NCBI GenBank assembly: GCA_904384225.1
Contig: CAJFJV010000001.1
Coordinates: forward strand, 1 to 64,000
Reading direction: 5' to 3'
DNA length: 64,000 nt
DNA from: an uncultured Oscillospiraceae bacterium
GTDB lineage: Bacteria > Bacillota > Clostridia > Oscillospirales > Ruminococcaceae
The notes below the pieces were generated by a model. The model searched no databases, had not been told where the DNA came from, and worked only from the letters and a program-made list of their open reading frames with translations. Positions within the stretch are counted from its first letter, which is position 1. Each line of letters opens with the position of its first letter. The position numbers and the translations under genes are program-made. Below are positions 16,892-25,340 of this stretch, one piece after another.

Positions 16892-18334
16892 TTATTTTAA
16901 TACGATCAGGCTGACGCTGCCGGGCGCCAGCGTGATATGCGCCGGATCTGCGGTTTTTTCCTTTTTCTCCACACAGCATGCTTCGAGCGTACAGACACTG
17001 TCCCACGACGGCGCCGTCAGCTCCATAATCCCGCACTGTCCGCACGCTGTCTCCACCGCAATCGTGTGCGCTGCGGAAAAGTCGCGGTTCACCGCCGCAA
17101 TGCGCACCGTGCCGTCTGCTCCCCGCAGTGCGCTGAAGTGCAGCGCATCCAGCGGCTCGGCCGCACCGCCGTCGATCATGACCGGCTCGTGCGACACCTC
17201 CAGCCGCTCGCCTGTCATATTCTCCCGGTAAAGCAGGAACGGATAGGCGATCGTCTGGAAAAAGCTTCCCTCCGGCTGTGTGACGATCGGCGCAATCACA
17301 TTGACCATCTGCGCCATGTTGGCGATCCCAATGTGCGGGTTTGAAAGCAGGATGTTGAGCGCGCCCGCAACCCATACCGCGTCCCGCCAGTTAAATCGTG
17401 CGTCCAGCCCGTATGTCTCGCTGTCGTCCGCATTCCAGATGTTCCACTCGTCCACAGCGATCTGTACCGCAGCCTCCCGCGGCGGGAAGCGGTACCACTG
17501 GTTAAAATCCGTCACCTTTTCGGGATACTGCTCAATCAGGCGGGAAGCATCCTCCAGCATGCTGAAAAGCTGTTTCTCCCCCTCAAACGGGCCGTATATC
17601 CCCTTCCCGTTCTCTGCGGAATAGTGGTGCAGGGAAAGATAGTCCGTCATAGGGGAAAGCGCATCCAGCACCGCCTTGTTCCACGCCGGATCGTCGCTTC
17701 CGACCAGCACCGTCTTGATCGTCTTGTCGGTAAGCTTCATGAATTTGATAAATTCACGCGCATCCCGGATGTAAACCGACACATCGTTTTGTATCCCGAT
17801 ATCTGGTTCCGCATAGCACTCGTTGCCGATGCACCAGTATTTTACGTTAAACGGCTCTTCATACCCGTGGCTGCGGCGCAAAGCGGCATAGTAGCTGTCC
17901 CCCGTCCCGTTGCAGTACTCCACCCAGTTTCCTGCTTCCTCCGGCGTGCCGGAGGCCATGTTCACACAGATCATCGGCTCTGCCCCGATCTCCCGGCAAT
18001 AGCGGACAAACTCCGCTGTGCCGAACGAGGGGTCGATCTCGCCGCCCCAGATCAGGTTTTTGCGCCGGATCCGTTTTTCCATCGGCCCTACCGCGTCTTC
18101 CCAGTGGTACAGACACATAACCGTGCCGCCTGGAAAGCGCAGAATCGGCGGTGCAAGCCGCCGCGCAAGCTCCCTTACGTCCGTCCGCACGCCGTTTTCA
18201 TCGGCAAAACGGCTTTTCGGGTCGTATACGCCGCCATTGATGCAGTCCTGCAAATGCTCGATAAACTGCCCGTAAACCTTCTCATCTACTGTCCCGCGGC
18301 CTTTCGCCAGCGTGACTTTCGTAATTTGTTCCAT
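16892..18334 (-). CDS. abfA: Alpha-L-arabinofuranosidase, GH51
   Basis: This 480-aa intracellular glycosidase removes terminal arabinofuranosyl units from arabino-oligosaccharides. The acid/base glutamate is in YWCIGNECY (E172) and the nucleophile in VDEWNIW (E296). The FGQFIEH-type start (YGQFIEHLQDCINGGVYD) and LRFPGGTVMCLYHWED are hallmark GH51 segments, and a C-terminal beta-sandwich ends the protein. There is no signal peptide, so it works on imported oligosaccharides. The ATG at 18334 follows GCGGAGG. The proximity of araB-araD supports an arabinose-release role. Confidence 0.93.
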   Translation of the reverse strand: MEQITKVTLAKGRGTVDEKVYGQFIEHLQDCINGGVYDPKSRFADENGVRTDVRELARRLAPPILRFPGGTVMCLYHWEDAVGPMEKRIRRKNLIWGGEIDPSFGTAEFVRYCREIGAEPMICVNMASGTPEEAGNWVEYCNGTGDSYYAALRRSHGYEEPFNVKYWCIGNECYAEPDIGIQNDVSVYIRDAREFIKFMKLTDKTIKTVLVGSDDPAWNKAVLDALSPMTDYLSLHHYSAENGKGIYGPFEGEKQLFSMLEDASRLIEQYPEKVTDFNQWYRFPPREAAVQIAVDEWNIWNADDSETYGLDARFNWRDAVWVAGALNILLSNPHIGIANMAQMVNVIAPIVTQPEGSFFQTIAYPFLLYRENMTGERLEVSHEPVMIDGGAAEPLDALHFSALRGADGTVRIAAVNRDFSAAHTIAVETACGQCGIMELTAPSWDSVCTLEACCVEKKEKTADPAHITLAPGSVSLIVLK

Positions 18335-18427
18335 ATGCCAAGCCTCCGCAATGAAAATTTCACCTTCATTATACGAATTTCCGCCGCAGAGTCAAGCGGC
18401 ACAGCAAAATCCGGCGCCGCTTTCGCC

Positions 18428-18787
18428 TTATAAGATTTCGATCCAATAGCCGTCCGGATCTTTGATGAAATAAAGCCCCATCTCCTTGTTTTCATAGCAG
18501 ATACAGCCCATCTCCTCATGGATGCGCCGCGCCTCCTCCGGCTGCGCCATGCGCACGGCAAGGTGGAACTCCTCGTCCCCTAAGTCGTACGGCTCCTTTC
18601 GGTCGGCAAGCCATGTGAGCTCCAGTTCGCACGGGGTCTCCCCGTCGCCTAAGAACACAATGATATACGAGCCGTCCGCCGCCGTCTTCCGCCGCTGTTC
18701 TGTCAGGCCGACCGCCTTTTCATAAAAGTCCAAGCTTTTTTGCAGGTCAAGCACGTTAAAATTCGTATGCAGGATTGTGGATTTCAT
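18428..18787 (-). CDS. VOC family protein (glyoxalase I-like)
   Basis: This 119-aa single-domain protein of the vicinal oxygen chelate superfamily resembles lactoylglutathione lyase. The four expected metal ligands are visible: H7 near the N-terminus, E in CELELTW, H in EFHLAVR and the final E in YWIEIL. The family isomerises hemithioacetals or binds antibiotics; conservation of all four ligands favours a glyoxalase I-like enzyme that detoxifies methylglyoxal, though the thiol cofactor in Clostridia is uncertain. The Shine-Dalgarno is weak (GAGG). It lies between GH51 and the sporulation operon and is probably unrelated to either. Confidence 0.82.
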   Translation of the reverse strand: MKSTILHTNFNVLDLQKSLDFYEKAVGLTEQRRKTAADGSYIIVFLGDGETPCELELTWLADRKEPYDLGDEEFHLAVRMAQPEEARRIHEEMGCICYENKEMGLYFIKDPDGYWIEIL

Positions 18788-18864
18788 TCCCCGCGCCTCT
18801 CTTCCATCCGGCGGTATCCCGCCTGTTTTTCTTTATGGTAGCATATCCCGCACGGCCGTGCAAG

Positions 18865-19533
18865 CTATTCCGACAAAAGGTTTTCCCGCAGAAGCGCCAA
18901 AATCTTTTTCTCCCGCCTCGACACCTGTACCTGCGTCATATTGAGCGCAGCCGCCGTCTGGCTCTGCGTCTTTCCCGCATAATAGCGCAGGGAGATCAGC
19001 GCCCGATCCCTTTCAGGCAGCGTTTCAAGCGCCGCCTGCAAAGAGAGCCTGTCGCAAAGCTGCTCGTCCTCGCCGTCCTGCGCAACGTCAAATTCCCCGC
19101 CGTCTGCATCCTCCGCCGTCAAAGAGACCGGCGGCACGCTGACGGCGAGCGCCTGCGAAACCTGCTCCTCGTCCGCTTCCAGCAGGGCCGCAAGCTCGCT
19201 GAGCGCCGGCTCCCGGAAATGCTGCTTTGCAAACCGCTCCCGCTCGCGGGCCGCTTTCAGCGACAGCTCCTTTAGCCCCCTGCTCACTTTTACCGCCCCG
19301 CCGTCGCGGAAAAGCCTGCGGATCTCGCCCAAAATCACCGGGACCGCATACGTTGAAAAGCAGAGCCCGCGCGACTCGTCAAACCCAGCCGCCGCTTTTA
19401 CAAGCCCGACGCATCCCGCTCCGTACAGATCGTCGTACTCGATGCCGCGCCCGCGGAAGCGGTTGGCGCAGCTGCGCACAAGGCCAAGGTTTTTCCGGAT
19501 AAACGCATCGGTTTCCTGCGGGGACTTATTCAT
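18865..19533 (-). CDS. sigF: RNA polymerase sigma-F factor
   Basis: This 222-aa sigma-70 family protein contains region 2 (IEYDDLYGAGCVGLVKAAAG, then FSTYAVPVILGEIRRLFRD), region 3 and a region 4 helix-turn-helix (KTQSQTAAALNMTQVQVSRR). It is the third gene of a canonical spoIIA operon, overlapping spoIIAB by 8 bp. Sigma-F is activated in the forespore after release from SpoIIAB. The gene order alone makes the identification firm. Confidence 0.95.
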   Translation of the reverse strand: MNKSPQETDAFIRKNLGLVRSCANRFRGRGIEYDDLYGAGCVGLVKAAAGFDESRGLCFSTYAVPVILGEIRRLFRDGGAVKVSRGLKELSLKAARERERFAKQHFREPALSELAALLEADEEQVSQALAVSVPPVSLTAEDADGGEFDVAQDGEDEQLCDRLSLQAALETLPERDRALISLRYYAGKTQSQTAAALNMTQVQVSRREKKILALLRENLLSE

Positions 19534-19966
19534 CGGCCCGGGTACGGAGCGCTTTGGTCATCACAACGGTCGTCCCTTTCCCAACCGCGGAACGCACCCG
19601 TACGGTGTCCATAAACGACTGCATCACCGCAAACCCAAGCCCGGCCCGTTCCTCCTCCGGCGCGGAGGTGTACAGCGGCTCCATCGCCTTTTTCACATCC
19701 GCTATGCCGCAGCCGCAGTCCCGGATTTTGACATAGGCCACGTTCCCCGCAAGGATGCGCATGGTTATGTAGACGGTACCGTTTTTCTCACGGTATCCGT
19801 GTACGATTGCATTCGTCACCGCCTCGCTCACCGCCGTCTTGATGTCGGTCAGCTCGTCCACCGTCGGATCCAGCTGCATAAAAAAGCCCGACACCGCCAC
19901 GCGGGCAAAGCTTTCGTTTGCAGAGCGGCTCATAAACGCCAGTCTCGCTTCATTTACAATATTCAT
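19526..19966 (-). CDS. spoIIAB: Anti-sigma F factor / serine kinase SpoIIAB
   Basis: This 146-aa GHKL-fold kinase sequesters sigma-F and phosphorylates SpoIIAA. ATP-binding motifs are present: the N-box with EAVTNAIVHGY, the G1 box IRDCGCGI and the G2 box EEERAGLGFAVM. The N-terminal helix NEARLAFMSRSANESFARV matches the sigma-contact region. Its start overlaps the spoIIAA stop (ATGA) and its end overlaps sigF, the coupled arrangement that keeps the three proteins in proportion. Confidence 0.96.
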   Translation of the reverse strand: MNIVNEARLAFMSRSANESFARVAVSGFFMQLDPTVDELTDIKTAVSEAVTNAIVHGYREKNGTVYITMRILAGNVAYVKIRDCGCGIADVKKAMEPLYTSAPEEERAGLGFAVMQSFMDTVRVRSAVGKGTTVVMTKALRTRADE

Positions 19967-20286
19967 TCGTCATTCCCCTTTCCCGGCCGGATCTGTGCGA
20001 GCTGCCCCACGCCGGACAGCCGCAGCATCCGCTCGATCCGCGGCGGCGCGTTTTCCACCGCTACCTCCCCGCCAAACGTCTGCATCAGCTTATACCGCCC
20101 CATGATAAGCCCCACGCCGCTTGAATCCATAAACGTTACCCCGCCGAAATCCAGCACCAGCAGGCGCGGCGCCATATCGCAAAGCGCCGCGTCAAGCTCC
20201 GCCCTGAGCTCCCTTGCACTGTGATGGTCGATTTCACCGGACAAAACGGCGCGGATCTCGCCGTCCCCTCTGACCAGTTTCATCAT
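19963..20286 (-). CDS. spoIIAA: Anti-sigma F factor antagonist SpoIIAA
   Basis: This 107-aa STAS-domain protein is the anti-anti-sigma factor. The regulatory serine lies in TFMDSSGVGLIMGRYK; its dephosphorylation by SpoIIE frees it to bind SpoIIAB and release sigma-F. Two adjacent ATGs (20286, 20283) follow GGAAGG; either would serve. In Bacillus the operon is read from a sigma-H promoter; the upstream gap (20287-20467) contains no match I can call confidently. Its presence indicates an endospore-forming lineage. Confidence 0.95.
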   Translation of the reverse strand: MMKLVRGDGEIRAVLSGEIDHHSARELRAELDAALCDMAPRLLVLDFGGVTFMDSSGVGLIMGRYKLMQTFGGEVAVENAPPRIERMLRLSGVGQLAQIRPGKGNDE

Positions 20287-20467
20287 CGCAAACCCTTCCT
20301 TTCCGCTTGCCGTCCTTTCCGCCTGACCGGTGTACCGAAAAAAAACAAGCCGATACGACGGCGCCTTTACACCATCATATCAGCTTGTCCCTATAAAACG
20401 CGTCGAAACGTGTAACCGTCCCTTTTCTTGTAAACACGGGCTTCGGGCACGCGCCAAAAAGGCCCTC

Positions 20468-21760
20468 TCACAGCAGGCCCGCCTCCGCCCAGCCGCACAC
20501 AATACCCGCCAAGTAAAGCGAACCGCAGACGAGCACAAGCCCGTCCTTCCCGGCCGCCGCCCTTGCCTGCGCCAGCGCCGCTTCCACACTCCGGGCCGTT
20601 TCACACCGCGCGCGGGCCTCCTTGGCCGTGCGGCAGATCTCCTCCGCCGTGCAGGAGCGCGGCATGTCCGGCACCGTGCAGCAGACCACCATATCACAGC
20701 ATCCTGCAACCGTGCGCACGACGGCTTGATAATCCTTGTCCTGCATCACTGCCATAACAGCGGCGCGCGGCCGGTTTCCAAACAGCCCGAGCGCATCCCG
20801 CAGCACACCGGCCGCCGCCGGGTTATGCGCGCCGTCCACGACTACAAGCGGGCTTTCTGCCACAACGTCAAGCCGCCCGCGGATCTTTGCCGTCTCCAGC
20901 CCGCGCCGCACCGCGCCGCCGGACAGCGCAATCCCCTTTTTGCGCAGGACCGCCGCCGTCTCAAGCGCGCACGCCGCATTCTGCGCCTGATGCGCCCCCA
21001 GCATGGGCGTGCGGTAACGTGCGCCCCGGTAACAAAACGATGTGCCGGACATATCCGCCGAAACGCCGGAAAGCTGTGCCGCATCCACAGGATAAAGCGC
21101 GGCCTCCTTTTCCCGGCACGCCGCTTCGATTACAGCAAGCGCCGCCTGATCCTGCCCCATGGCGCAGACAACGCTGCCGCCCGTCTTAATAATGCCCGCC
21201 TTCTCACCCGCCACCTCGCTGAGCGTGCCGCCCAGAATCGCCGTATGGTCGAGCGAGACCGGCCCGATCACCGCGCACAGCGGCGCCGGGATGATATTTG
21301 TGGAATCAAGCCGCCCGCCGATCCCAACCTCCAACACCACGATATCGCATTTTTCTTCCCAAAACCAGCAAAACGCAATCGCCGTTACGATCTCAAATTC
21401 CGTACAGTCAAGCCCTTCTTCCCGGTAAAGCGCCTCGGCTGCGGCCTTCACCCTGCTCGTCTGCCGGACAAGCGCGCCGCCTCCCATTATCCTGCCGTTT
21501 ATCCGGAACCGCTCCTTAAAGTCGACCAAATACGGCGAGGTGTAAAGCCCGGTACGGTATCCCCCCGCCTCCAAAATCCCGCTTATCATCGTCGAGATAG
21601 AGCCTTTCCCATTCGTCCCTGCCACATGGACAAAGCGGAGCTGCTCCTGCGGGTTTTGCAGCCGCTCCATCAGGCGGCCGATCCGGATTAAGCTTTTTTG
21701 CGAGCCGAAGCGCGTCCGGCTGTGGATATACCGCAGCGCCTCTTCTTCCGTCTTGATCAT
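20468..21760 (-). CDS. folC: Folylpolyglutamate synthase / dihydrofolate synthase
   Basis: This 430-aa ATP-dependent ligase adds glutamate to folates (and perhaps to dihydropteroate). The Mur-ligase-type P-loop is VAGTNGKGSIS, with YTSPYLVDFKERFRING next and GGRLDSTN downstream; the C-terminal domain carries VVDGAHNPAA. The ATG at 21760 follows GGGAGG and begins the family N-terminus; an extension of 36 codons upstream lacks similarity. It lies 180 bp upstream of spoIIAA on the same strand. No other folate genes are nearby. Confidence 0.93.
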   Translation of the reverse strand: MIKTEEEALRYIHSRTRFGSQKSLIRIGRLMERLQNPQEQLRFVHVAGTNGKGSISTMISGILEAGGYRTGLYTSPYLVDFKERFRINGRIMGGGALVRQTSRVKAAAEALYREEGLDCTEFEIVTAIAFCWFWEEKCDIVVLEVGIGGRLDSTNIIPAPLCAVIGPVSLDHTAILGGTLSEVAGEKAGIIKTGGSVVCAMGQDQAALAVIEAACREKEAALYPVDAAQLSGVSADMSGTSFCYRGARYRTPMLGAHQAQNAACALETAAVLRKKGIALSGGAVRRGLETAKIRGRLDVVAESPLVVVDGAHNPAAAGVLRDALGLFGNRPRAAVMAVMQDKDYQAVVRTVAGCCDMVVCCTVPDMPRSCTAEEICRTAKEARARCETARSVEAALAQARAAAGKDGLVLVCGSLYLAGIVCGWAEAGLL

Positions 21761-21872
21761 AGCGCCCTCCCTTTCCGATCCTATCCGTCTTATTGTACCA
21801 CAGGCGCCCCGTTTTTCAAAGCGGCTGAAGCGAAAACCGCCCCGCGCCTTTTTGTCTGGCGTTGGCACGGCA

Positions 21873-21900
21873 ACGGCCCCAGAGTTCCCTCTGGGGCCGT
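21873..21900. terminator. Stem-loop between trpB2 and folC
   Basis: A perfect 12-bp stem ACGGCCCCAGAG/CTCTGGGGCCGT has a 4-nt loop. There is no T run on the minus strand, and only CGCTTTTGC on the plus strand, so its role as a terminator for trpB2 is uncertain. Confidence 0.4.
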
Positions 21901-22041
21901 CGCTTTTGCTTGAAGAAAGCGGAAAAGGCCGACCGGTTTAAAAGAAGGGTTTTACCTACAGGAACGGAAAAGCTTCTTTTTAAAAACGTTTTCTTCTCCT
22001 TTTCTCTTTCAATCGCTTTCTATTTCTATCATGCAGCAGGA

Positions 22042-23415
22042 TTATTCTACTTTTGGGAGGTTGGCAAAGCTCTTTTGCAGCTCCTCGTCCGTCGGGATAT
22101 AGTCGGTCATTTTCCCGTCGTGGAATTTTTCATACGCCACCATATCAAAATAGCCGGTGCCGGTCAGGCCGAAGACAATCGTCTTCTCCTCGCCGGTCTC
22201 TTTGCACTTCATCGCTTCATCGATGGCCACGCGGATCGCATGGCTCGACTCCGGCGCGGGCAAAATGCCTTCAATGCGCGCAAATTCTTCCGCCGCCTTG
22301 AACACCTCCGTCTGTACAACGGAAGTCGCCTCCATCAGCCCGTCGGCATACAGCTGCGAAAGCGTCGAGCTCATGCCGTGATAGCGCAGGCCGCCCGCAT
22401 GGTTCGGCGCGGGGATAAAGCCGCTGCCAAGCGTGTACATCTTCGCCAGCGGGCACACCATGCCTGTGTCGCAGAAATCATATGCAAACTTGCCGCGTGT
22501 CAAGCTTGGGCAGGACGCCGGCTCTACCGCGATGATGCGGTAGTCCGCTTCGCCGCGGAGCTTTTCACCCATAAACGGCGCAATCAGCCCGCCAAGGTTG
22601 GAACCGCCGCCGGCACAGCCGATGATGATATCCGGCTTTACACCGTACTTGTCAAGCGCCGCCTTGGTCTCTAACCCGATAATCGACTGGTGCAGCAGGA
22701 CCTGATTCAAAACGCTGCCCAGAACGTAGCGGTATCCCTCGCTCTTTGTCGCAACCTCAACCGCCTCGGAGATCGCGCAGCCAAGGCTGCCCGTCGTACC
22801 CGGGTGCTCCGCCAGAATTTTGCGGCCAACTTCCGTTTCCATGGAAGGGGACGGCGTAACGGATGCGCCGTAGGTGCGCATTACCTCGCGGCGGAAGGGC
22901 TTTTGCTCATACGATACCTTGACCATATAGACCTTGCAGTCGAGCCCCAGATATGCGCACGCCATCGAGAGCGCCGTGCCCCACTGGCCGGCCCCCGTCT
23001 CCGTGGTCACGCCCTTCAGACCCTGCTGTTTGGCATAATACGCCTGTGCGATTGCGGAGTTGAGCTTATGGCTGCCGCTTGTGTTGTTGCCTTCAAACTT
23101 ATAATAAATCTTTGCCGGCGTATCAAGCTTTTTCTCCAAGCAATACGCCCGGACCAGCGGGGACGGCCGGTACATTTTATAAAAATCGCGGATCTCCTGC
23201 GGAATTTCAAAATACGCCGTCGTATCGTCAAGCTCCTGTTTCACCAGTTCGTCGCAGAAAACGCCGTCCAGTTCCTCGCGCGTCATCGGCTTCAGCGTAC
23301 CGGGATTTAGCAGCGGCGCAGGCTTGTTCTTCATATCCGCGCGCAGGTTATACCACGCCTTCGGCATTTCGTCCTCTTCGAGATAGATTTTGTAAGGGAT
23401 TTCTTTTACTGACAT
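22042..23415 (-). CDS. trpB: TrpB2-type tryptophan synthase beta chain
   Basis: This 457-aa PLP enzyme belongs to the TrpB2 group, which has an N-terminal extension relative to TrpB1. The PLP lysine is K117 in EGNNTSGSHKLNS, and the phosphate-binding loop is GCAGGGSNLGG. TrpB2 makes tryptophan from indole and serine, often as an indole-salvage enzyme without TrpA. No trpA or other trp gene is nearby. A tryptophan T-box precedes it, so it is induced when tRNA-Trp is uncharged, supporting salvage of external indole in the gut. The ATG at 23415 follows AAGGAGA. Confidence 0.93.
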   Translation of the reverse strand: MSVKEIPYKIYLEEDEMPKAWYNLRADMKNKPAPLLNPGTLKPMTREELDGVFCDELVKQELDDTTAYFEIPQEIRDFYKMYRPSPLVRAYCLEKKLDTPAKIYYKFEGNNTSGSHKLNSAIAQAYYAKQQGLKGVTTETGAGQWGTALSMACAYLGLDCKVYMVKVSYEQKPFRREVMRTYGASVTPSPSMETEVGRKILAEHPGTTGSLGCAISEAVEVATKSEGYRYVLGSVLNQVLLHQSIIGLETKAALDKYGVKPDIIIGCAGGGSNLGGLIAPFMGEKLRGEADYRIIAVEPASCPSLTRGKFAYDFCDTGMVCPLAKMYTLGSGFIPAPNHAGGLRYHGMSSTLSQLYADGLMEATSVVQTEVFKAAEEFARIEGILPAPESSHAIRVAIDEAMKCKETGEEKTIVFGLTGTGYFDMVAYEKFHDGKMTDYIPTDEELQKSFANLPKVE

Positions 23416-23439
23416 ACCAATTTCTCCTTTCCATTTTTG

Positions 23440-23750
23440 CGGAAACGGCACGGGAAGCCGCAATAAAAAAGCTTCTGTCCCTGCAAATCTGCTGGGACAG
23501 AAGCTTGAATCCACTGCTTCTGCGGTGCCACCCGGCTTGACGCATATGCGTCCACCTTTTCCGCATACCACTTGATATGCTGACCTTTGCTAACGGAGGG
23601 TCTTTCTCCGTCTCGCCTACTTTGGATATCCCCGTTCAGCTTGCCCTCAGAAGCCCATTCAATCCTGCCTATCCTGCCGCATTCCCACCATCGTCGGCTC
23701 TCTGTAAGGCATCCGCCCGGATCTACTTGCTCTCCCTCATCGGTTTACTG
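23440..23750 (-). ncRNA. T-box riboswitch, tryptophan specifier
   Basis: On the minus strand the leader has an AGTA-type specifier-loop strand, GAATGGGC with TGG specifier (rc 23655-23657), the T-box core GGGTGGCACCGC (rc near 23521-23532) and a terminator. The terminator pairs AAGCTTCTGTCCC with GGGACAGAAGCTT, followed by TTTTATT. The TGG codon matches the downstream trpB2 gene. Confidence 0.92.
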
Positions 23751-23751
23751 T

Positions 23752-23780
23752 ATTTTATCACAGTGCTTTTGTGTTGTCAA
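23752..23780 (-). promoter_or_regulatory. Promoter of T-box-trpB2
   Basis: TTGACA (rc 23775-23780) is 17 bp from TAAAAT (rc 23752-23757). The interval from here to 23924 shows no gene or clear terminator. Confidence 0.85.
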
Positions 23781-23924
23781 GCTTTAAATGAAAAAATTTT
23801 TATTTGCGCTGTAAAAGGGAAAGCGCCGGAAGGAAGGCGGTTTTATCGCAATGCGGAAGGGCTGCGCCTAAAGCGCGCCTCCCTGCGCATCACACTTTCC
23901 GGCCAAGCCGTCCCTTTTGCATGG

Positions 23925-24659
23925 TCACATCTTCTGTGCCGCCACGATCAGCATCATCGGCCGGCGCAGTTCATCCGCCATGCCGGGCGTCGTTTCGATC
24001 ATCTCCTGCGGCGGCTGCGGCTCTTTTACATGCCGCAGGGCAAAGCCGTTTAAAAGCAGCGTCTCCAAATACGTGGTCAGTGTCCGGTGATATTTTGTCA
24101 CCGTCTCCCCAAGGAAAACCGCCTGCCGCTTTCCTTCTATATAGTAGTTGTCCACAGGGAAGTGATCGATGGCGCCGTCTTCGCCGTATATCCAGTCCTG
24201 ACTGCCCTGCGCCGTAAAGACCGGATGCTCCGCGGAAAACACAAACCATCCGCCCGGTGTAAGCATCCGCCGCACACTGCGCACGACGGCCGCGTAGTCC
24301 GCAATATAGTGCAAAGCAAGCGAGGACAGCACAATGTCAAAGGAAGCGTCCGCAAACGACACATCCTCAATGGCCTGCCGCAGATATGTAACCTGCGGCG
24401 CGCTGTGCTGTGCCTGCGCCACTTCCAGCATCCGCTTTGACAGGTCGACCCCCGTAACCTGCGCGGCGCCGTGCTGTGCGGCATATTCGCAGTGCCAGCC
24501 GTAGCCGCACCCCAGATCCAGCACGCGCTTTGCCGTAAAATCGGGCAGCACCCCTTTCAGGGTCTGCCATTCCCCCGCCGCGCCGAGCCCTTTTTTGGAG
24601 CGGTCCATTTGGCTGTATTTTTGGAAAAACACCGCATTGTCGTACGGATTTTCTTTCAT
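23925..24659 (-). CDS. Class I SAM-dependent methyltransferase
   Basis: This 244-aa methyltransferase has motif I VLDLGCGYGWHCEYAA, an acidic strand ending GVDLS and the post-I motif FDIVLSSLALHYIADY. It resembles the UbiE/Methyltransf_11 group acting on small molecules; the substrate is not evident. The ATG at 24659 (MKENPYDN) fits the conserved start better than the in-frame ATG ten codons upstream. A consensus promoter lies about 80 bp upstream, so it is expressed independently. Confidence 0.85.
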   Translation of the reverse strand: MKENPYDNAVFFQKYSQMDRSKKGLGAAGEWQTLKGVLPDFTAKRVLDLGCGYGWHCEYAAQHGAAQVTGVDLSKRMLEVAQAQHSAPQVTYLRQAIEDVSFADASFDIVLSSLALHYIADYAAVVRSVRRMLTPGGWFVFSAEHPVFTAQGSQDWIYGEDGAIDHFPVDNYYIEGKRQAVFLGETVTKYHRTLTTYLETLLLNGFALRHVKEPQPPQEMIETTPGMADELRRPMMLIVAAQKM

Positions 24660-24738
24660 GCTATCTACACTCCCGTCTGTTTTCTGCACGTGGCAAAACT
24701 GTTGAGAAGGCCCTTTGGCTCCCGCCGCATACAGCCTT

Positions 24739-24767
24739 ATTATAGCCGCCCCGCCTTATGCTGTCAA
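24739..24767 (-). promoter_or_regulatory. Consensus promoter of methyltransferase gene
   Basis: A perfect TTGACA (rc 24762-24767), 17-bp spacer, TATAAT (rc 24739-24744). Confidence 0.88.
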
Positions 24768-24957
24768 AATCCCTTCCCCTCACTCAAAATGCGTAAAACC
24801 GCTGCGCACACTGCAAAAAGGGTTCCCGATTGATCCCGCCCATTTGATAGGGACACCCTCTTGTGCTTTTGTCGGCTGCCAGCGGACAGCAAGGCGCGTT
24901 TTCTGCTTTTGTTATCTTTTGTAAATGTCACCGATTTGTATAATAGAGATGGGCAAT

Positions 24958-25003
24958 ATTGTTTGTTTTGTGCATATGCAAAATAGTATCTATCTGCTAT
25001 GAT
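24958..25003 (+). promoter_or_regulatory. Cassette promoter, copy 1
   Basis: An ATTGT box (24958-24962), then 12 bp, TATGCA (24975-24980), a 17-bp spacer and TATGAT (24998-25003). The same elements with identical spacing precede copies 2 and 3. Similarity to copy 2 extends about 40 bp further upstream (CTTTTGTAAA...CAATATTG). Confidence 0.6.
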
Positions 25004-25012
25004 ATAAAAACA

Positions 25013-25310
25013 AAGAAGTCCCACCCGCTCACGATAAGCATCATGCGATCCTTGCTCTGTATGGCGGCGTCACCGGCCATACCACAGGACGCATTAAAAT
25101 TGTTTCTGGTACAAGCGGTGCTGGCCTGACAGCAATACGCAATTCATAAAAGCCGATCTTTCGTCTCGATCGGGCGACAGCGGCGCCCCGGTCTGCAACA
25201 GCGCTCCGATCGGCATTCTTTCCGGATGGGAATCTGCAAGCGGGTACAGCATTATAATTCCACTGAAAAATATTGTAAGCGGGACCGGAATGTCATTGGC
25301 TCCTTTTTCA
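25013..25310 (+). pseudogene. Remnant of trypsin-like protease gene, cassette copy 1
   Basis: This stretch can be read as protease fragments in different frames. LYGGVTGHTTGRIKIVSGT resembles the MYGASSARRSGTIQ region of the intact copy, then comes a stop and a frame change. SGDSGAPVCNSAPIGILSG (GDSGAPV at 25173-25193) and IIPLKNIV follow, matching the catalytic-serine region and C-terminus. The copy-1 promoter is joined almost directly to this C-terminal third, so the signal peptide, pro-region, His and Asp are gone. The remnant runs without a stop into the downstream lipoprotein frame. Confidence 0.75.
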
Positions 25311-25340
25311 TTTCGTCTGGTATATAAAGGGGGTATCTTT

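Noticed and set aside
20330-21691. Long 453-codon plus-strand frame opposite folC
   Set aside because: It is Arg/Pro/His-rich shadow sequence of a GC-rich gene; folC on the other strand carries all conserved motifs.
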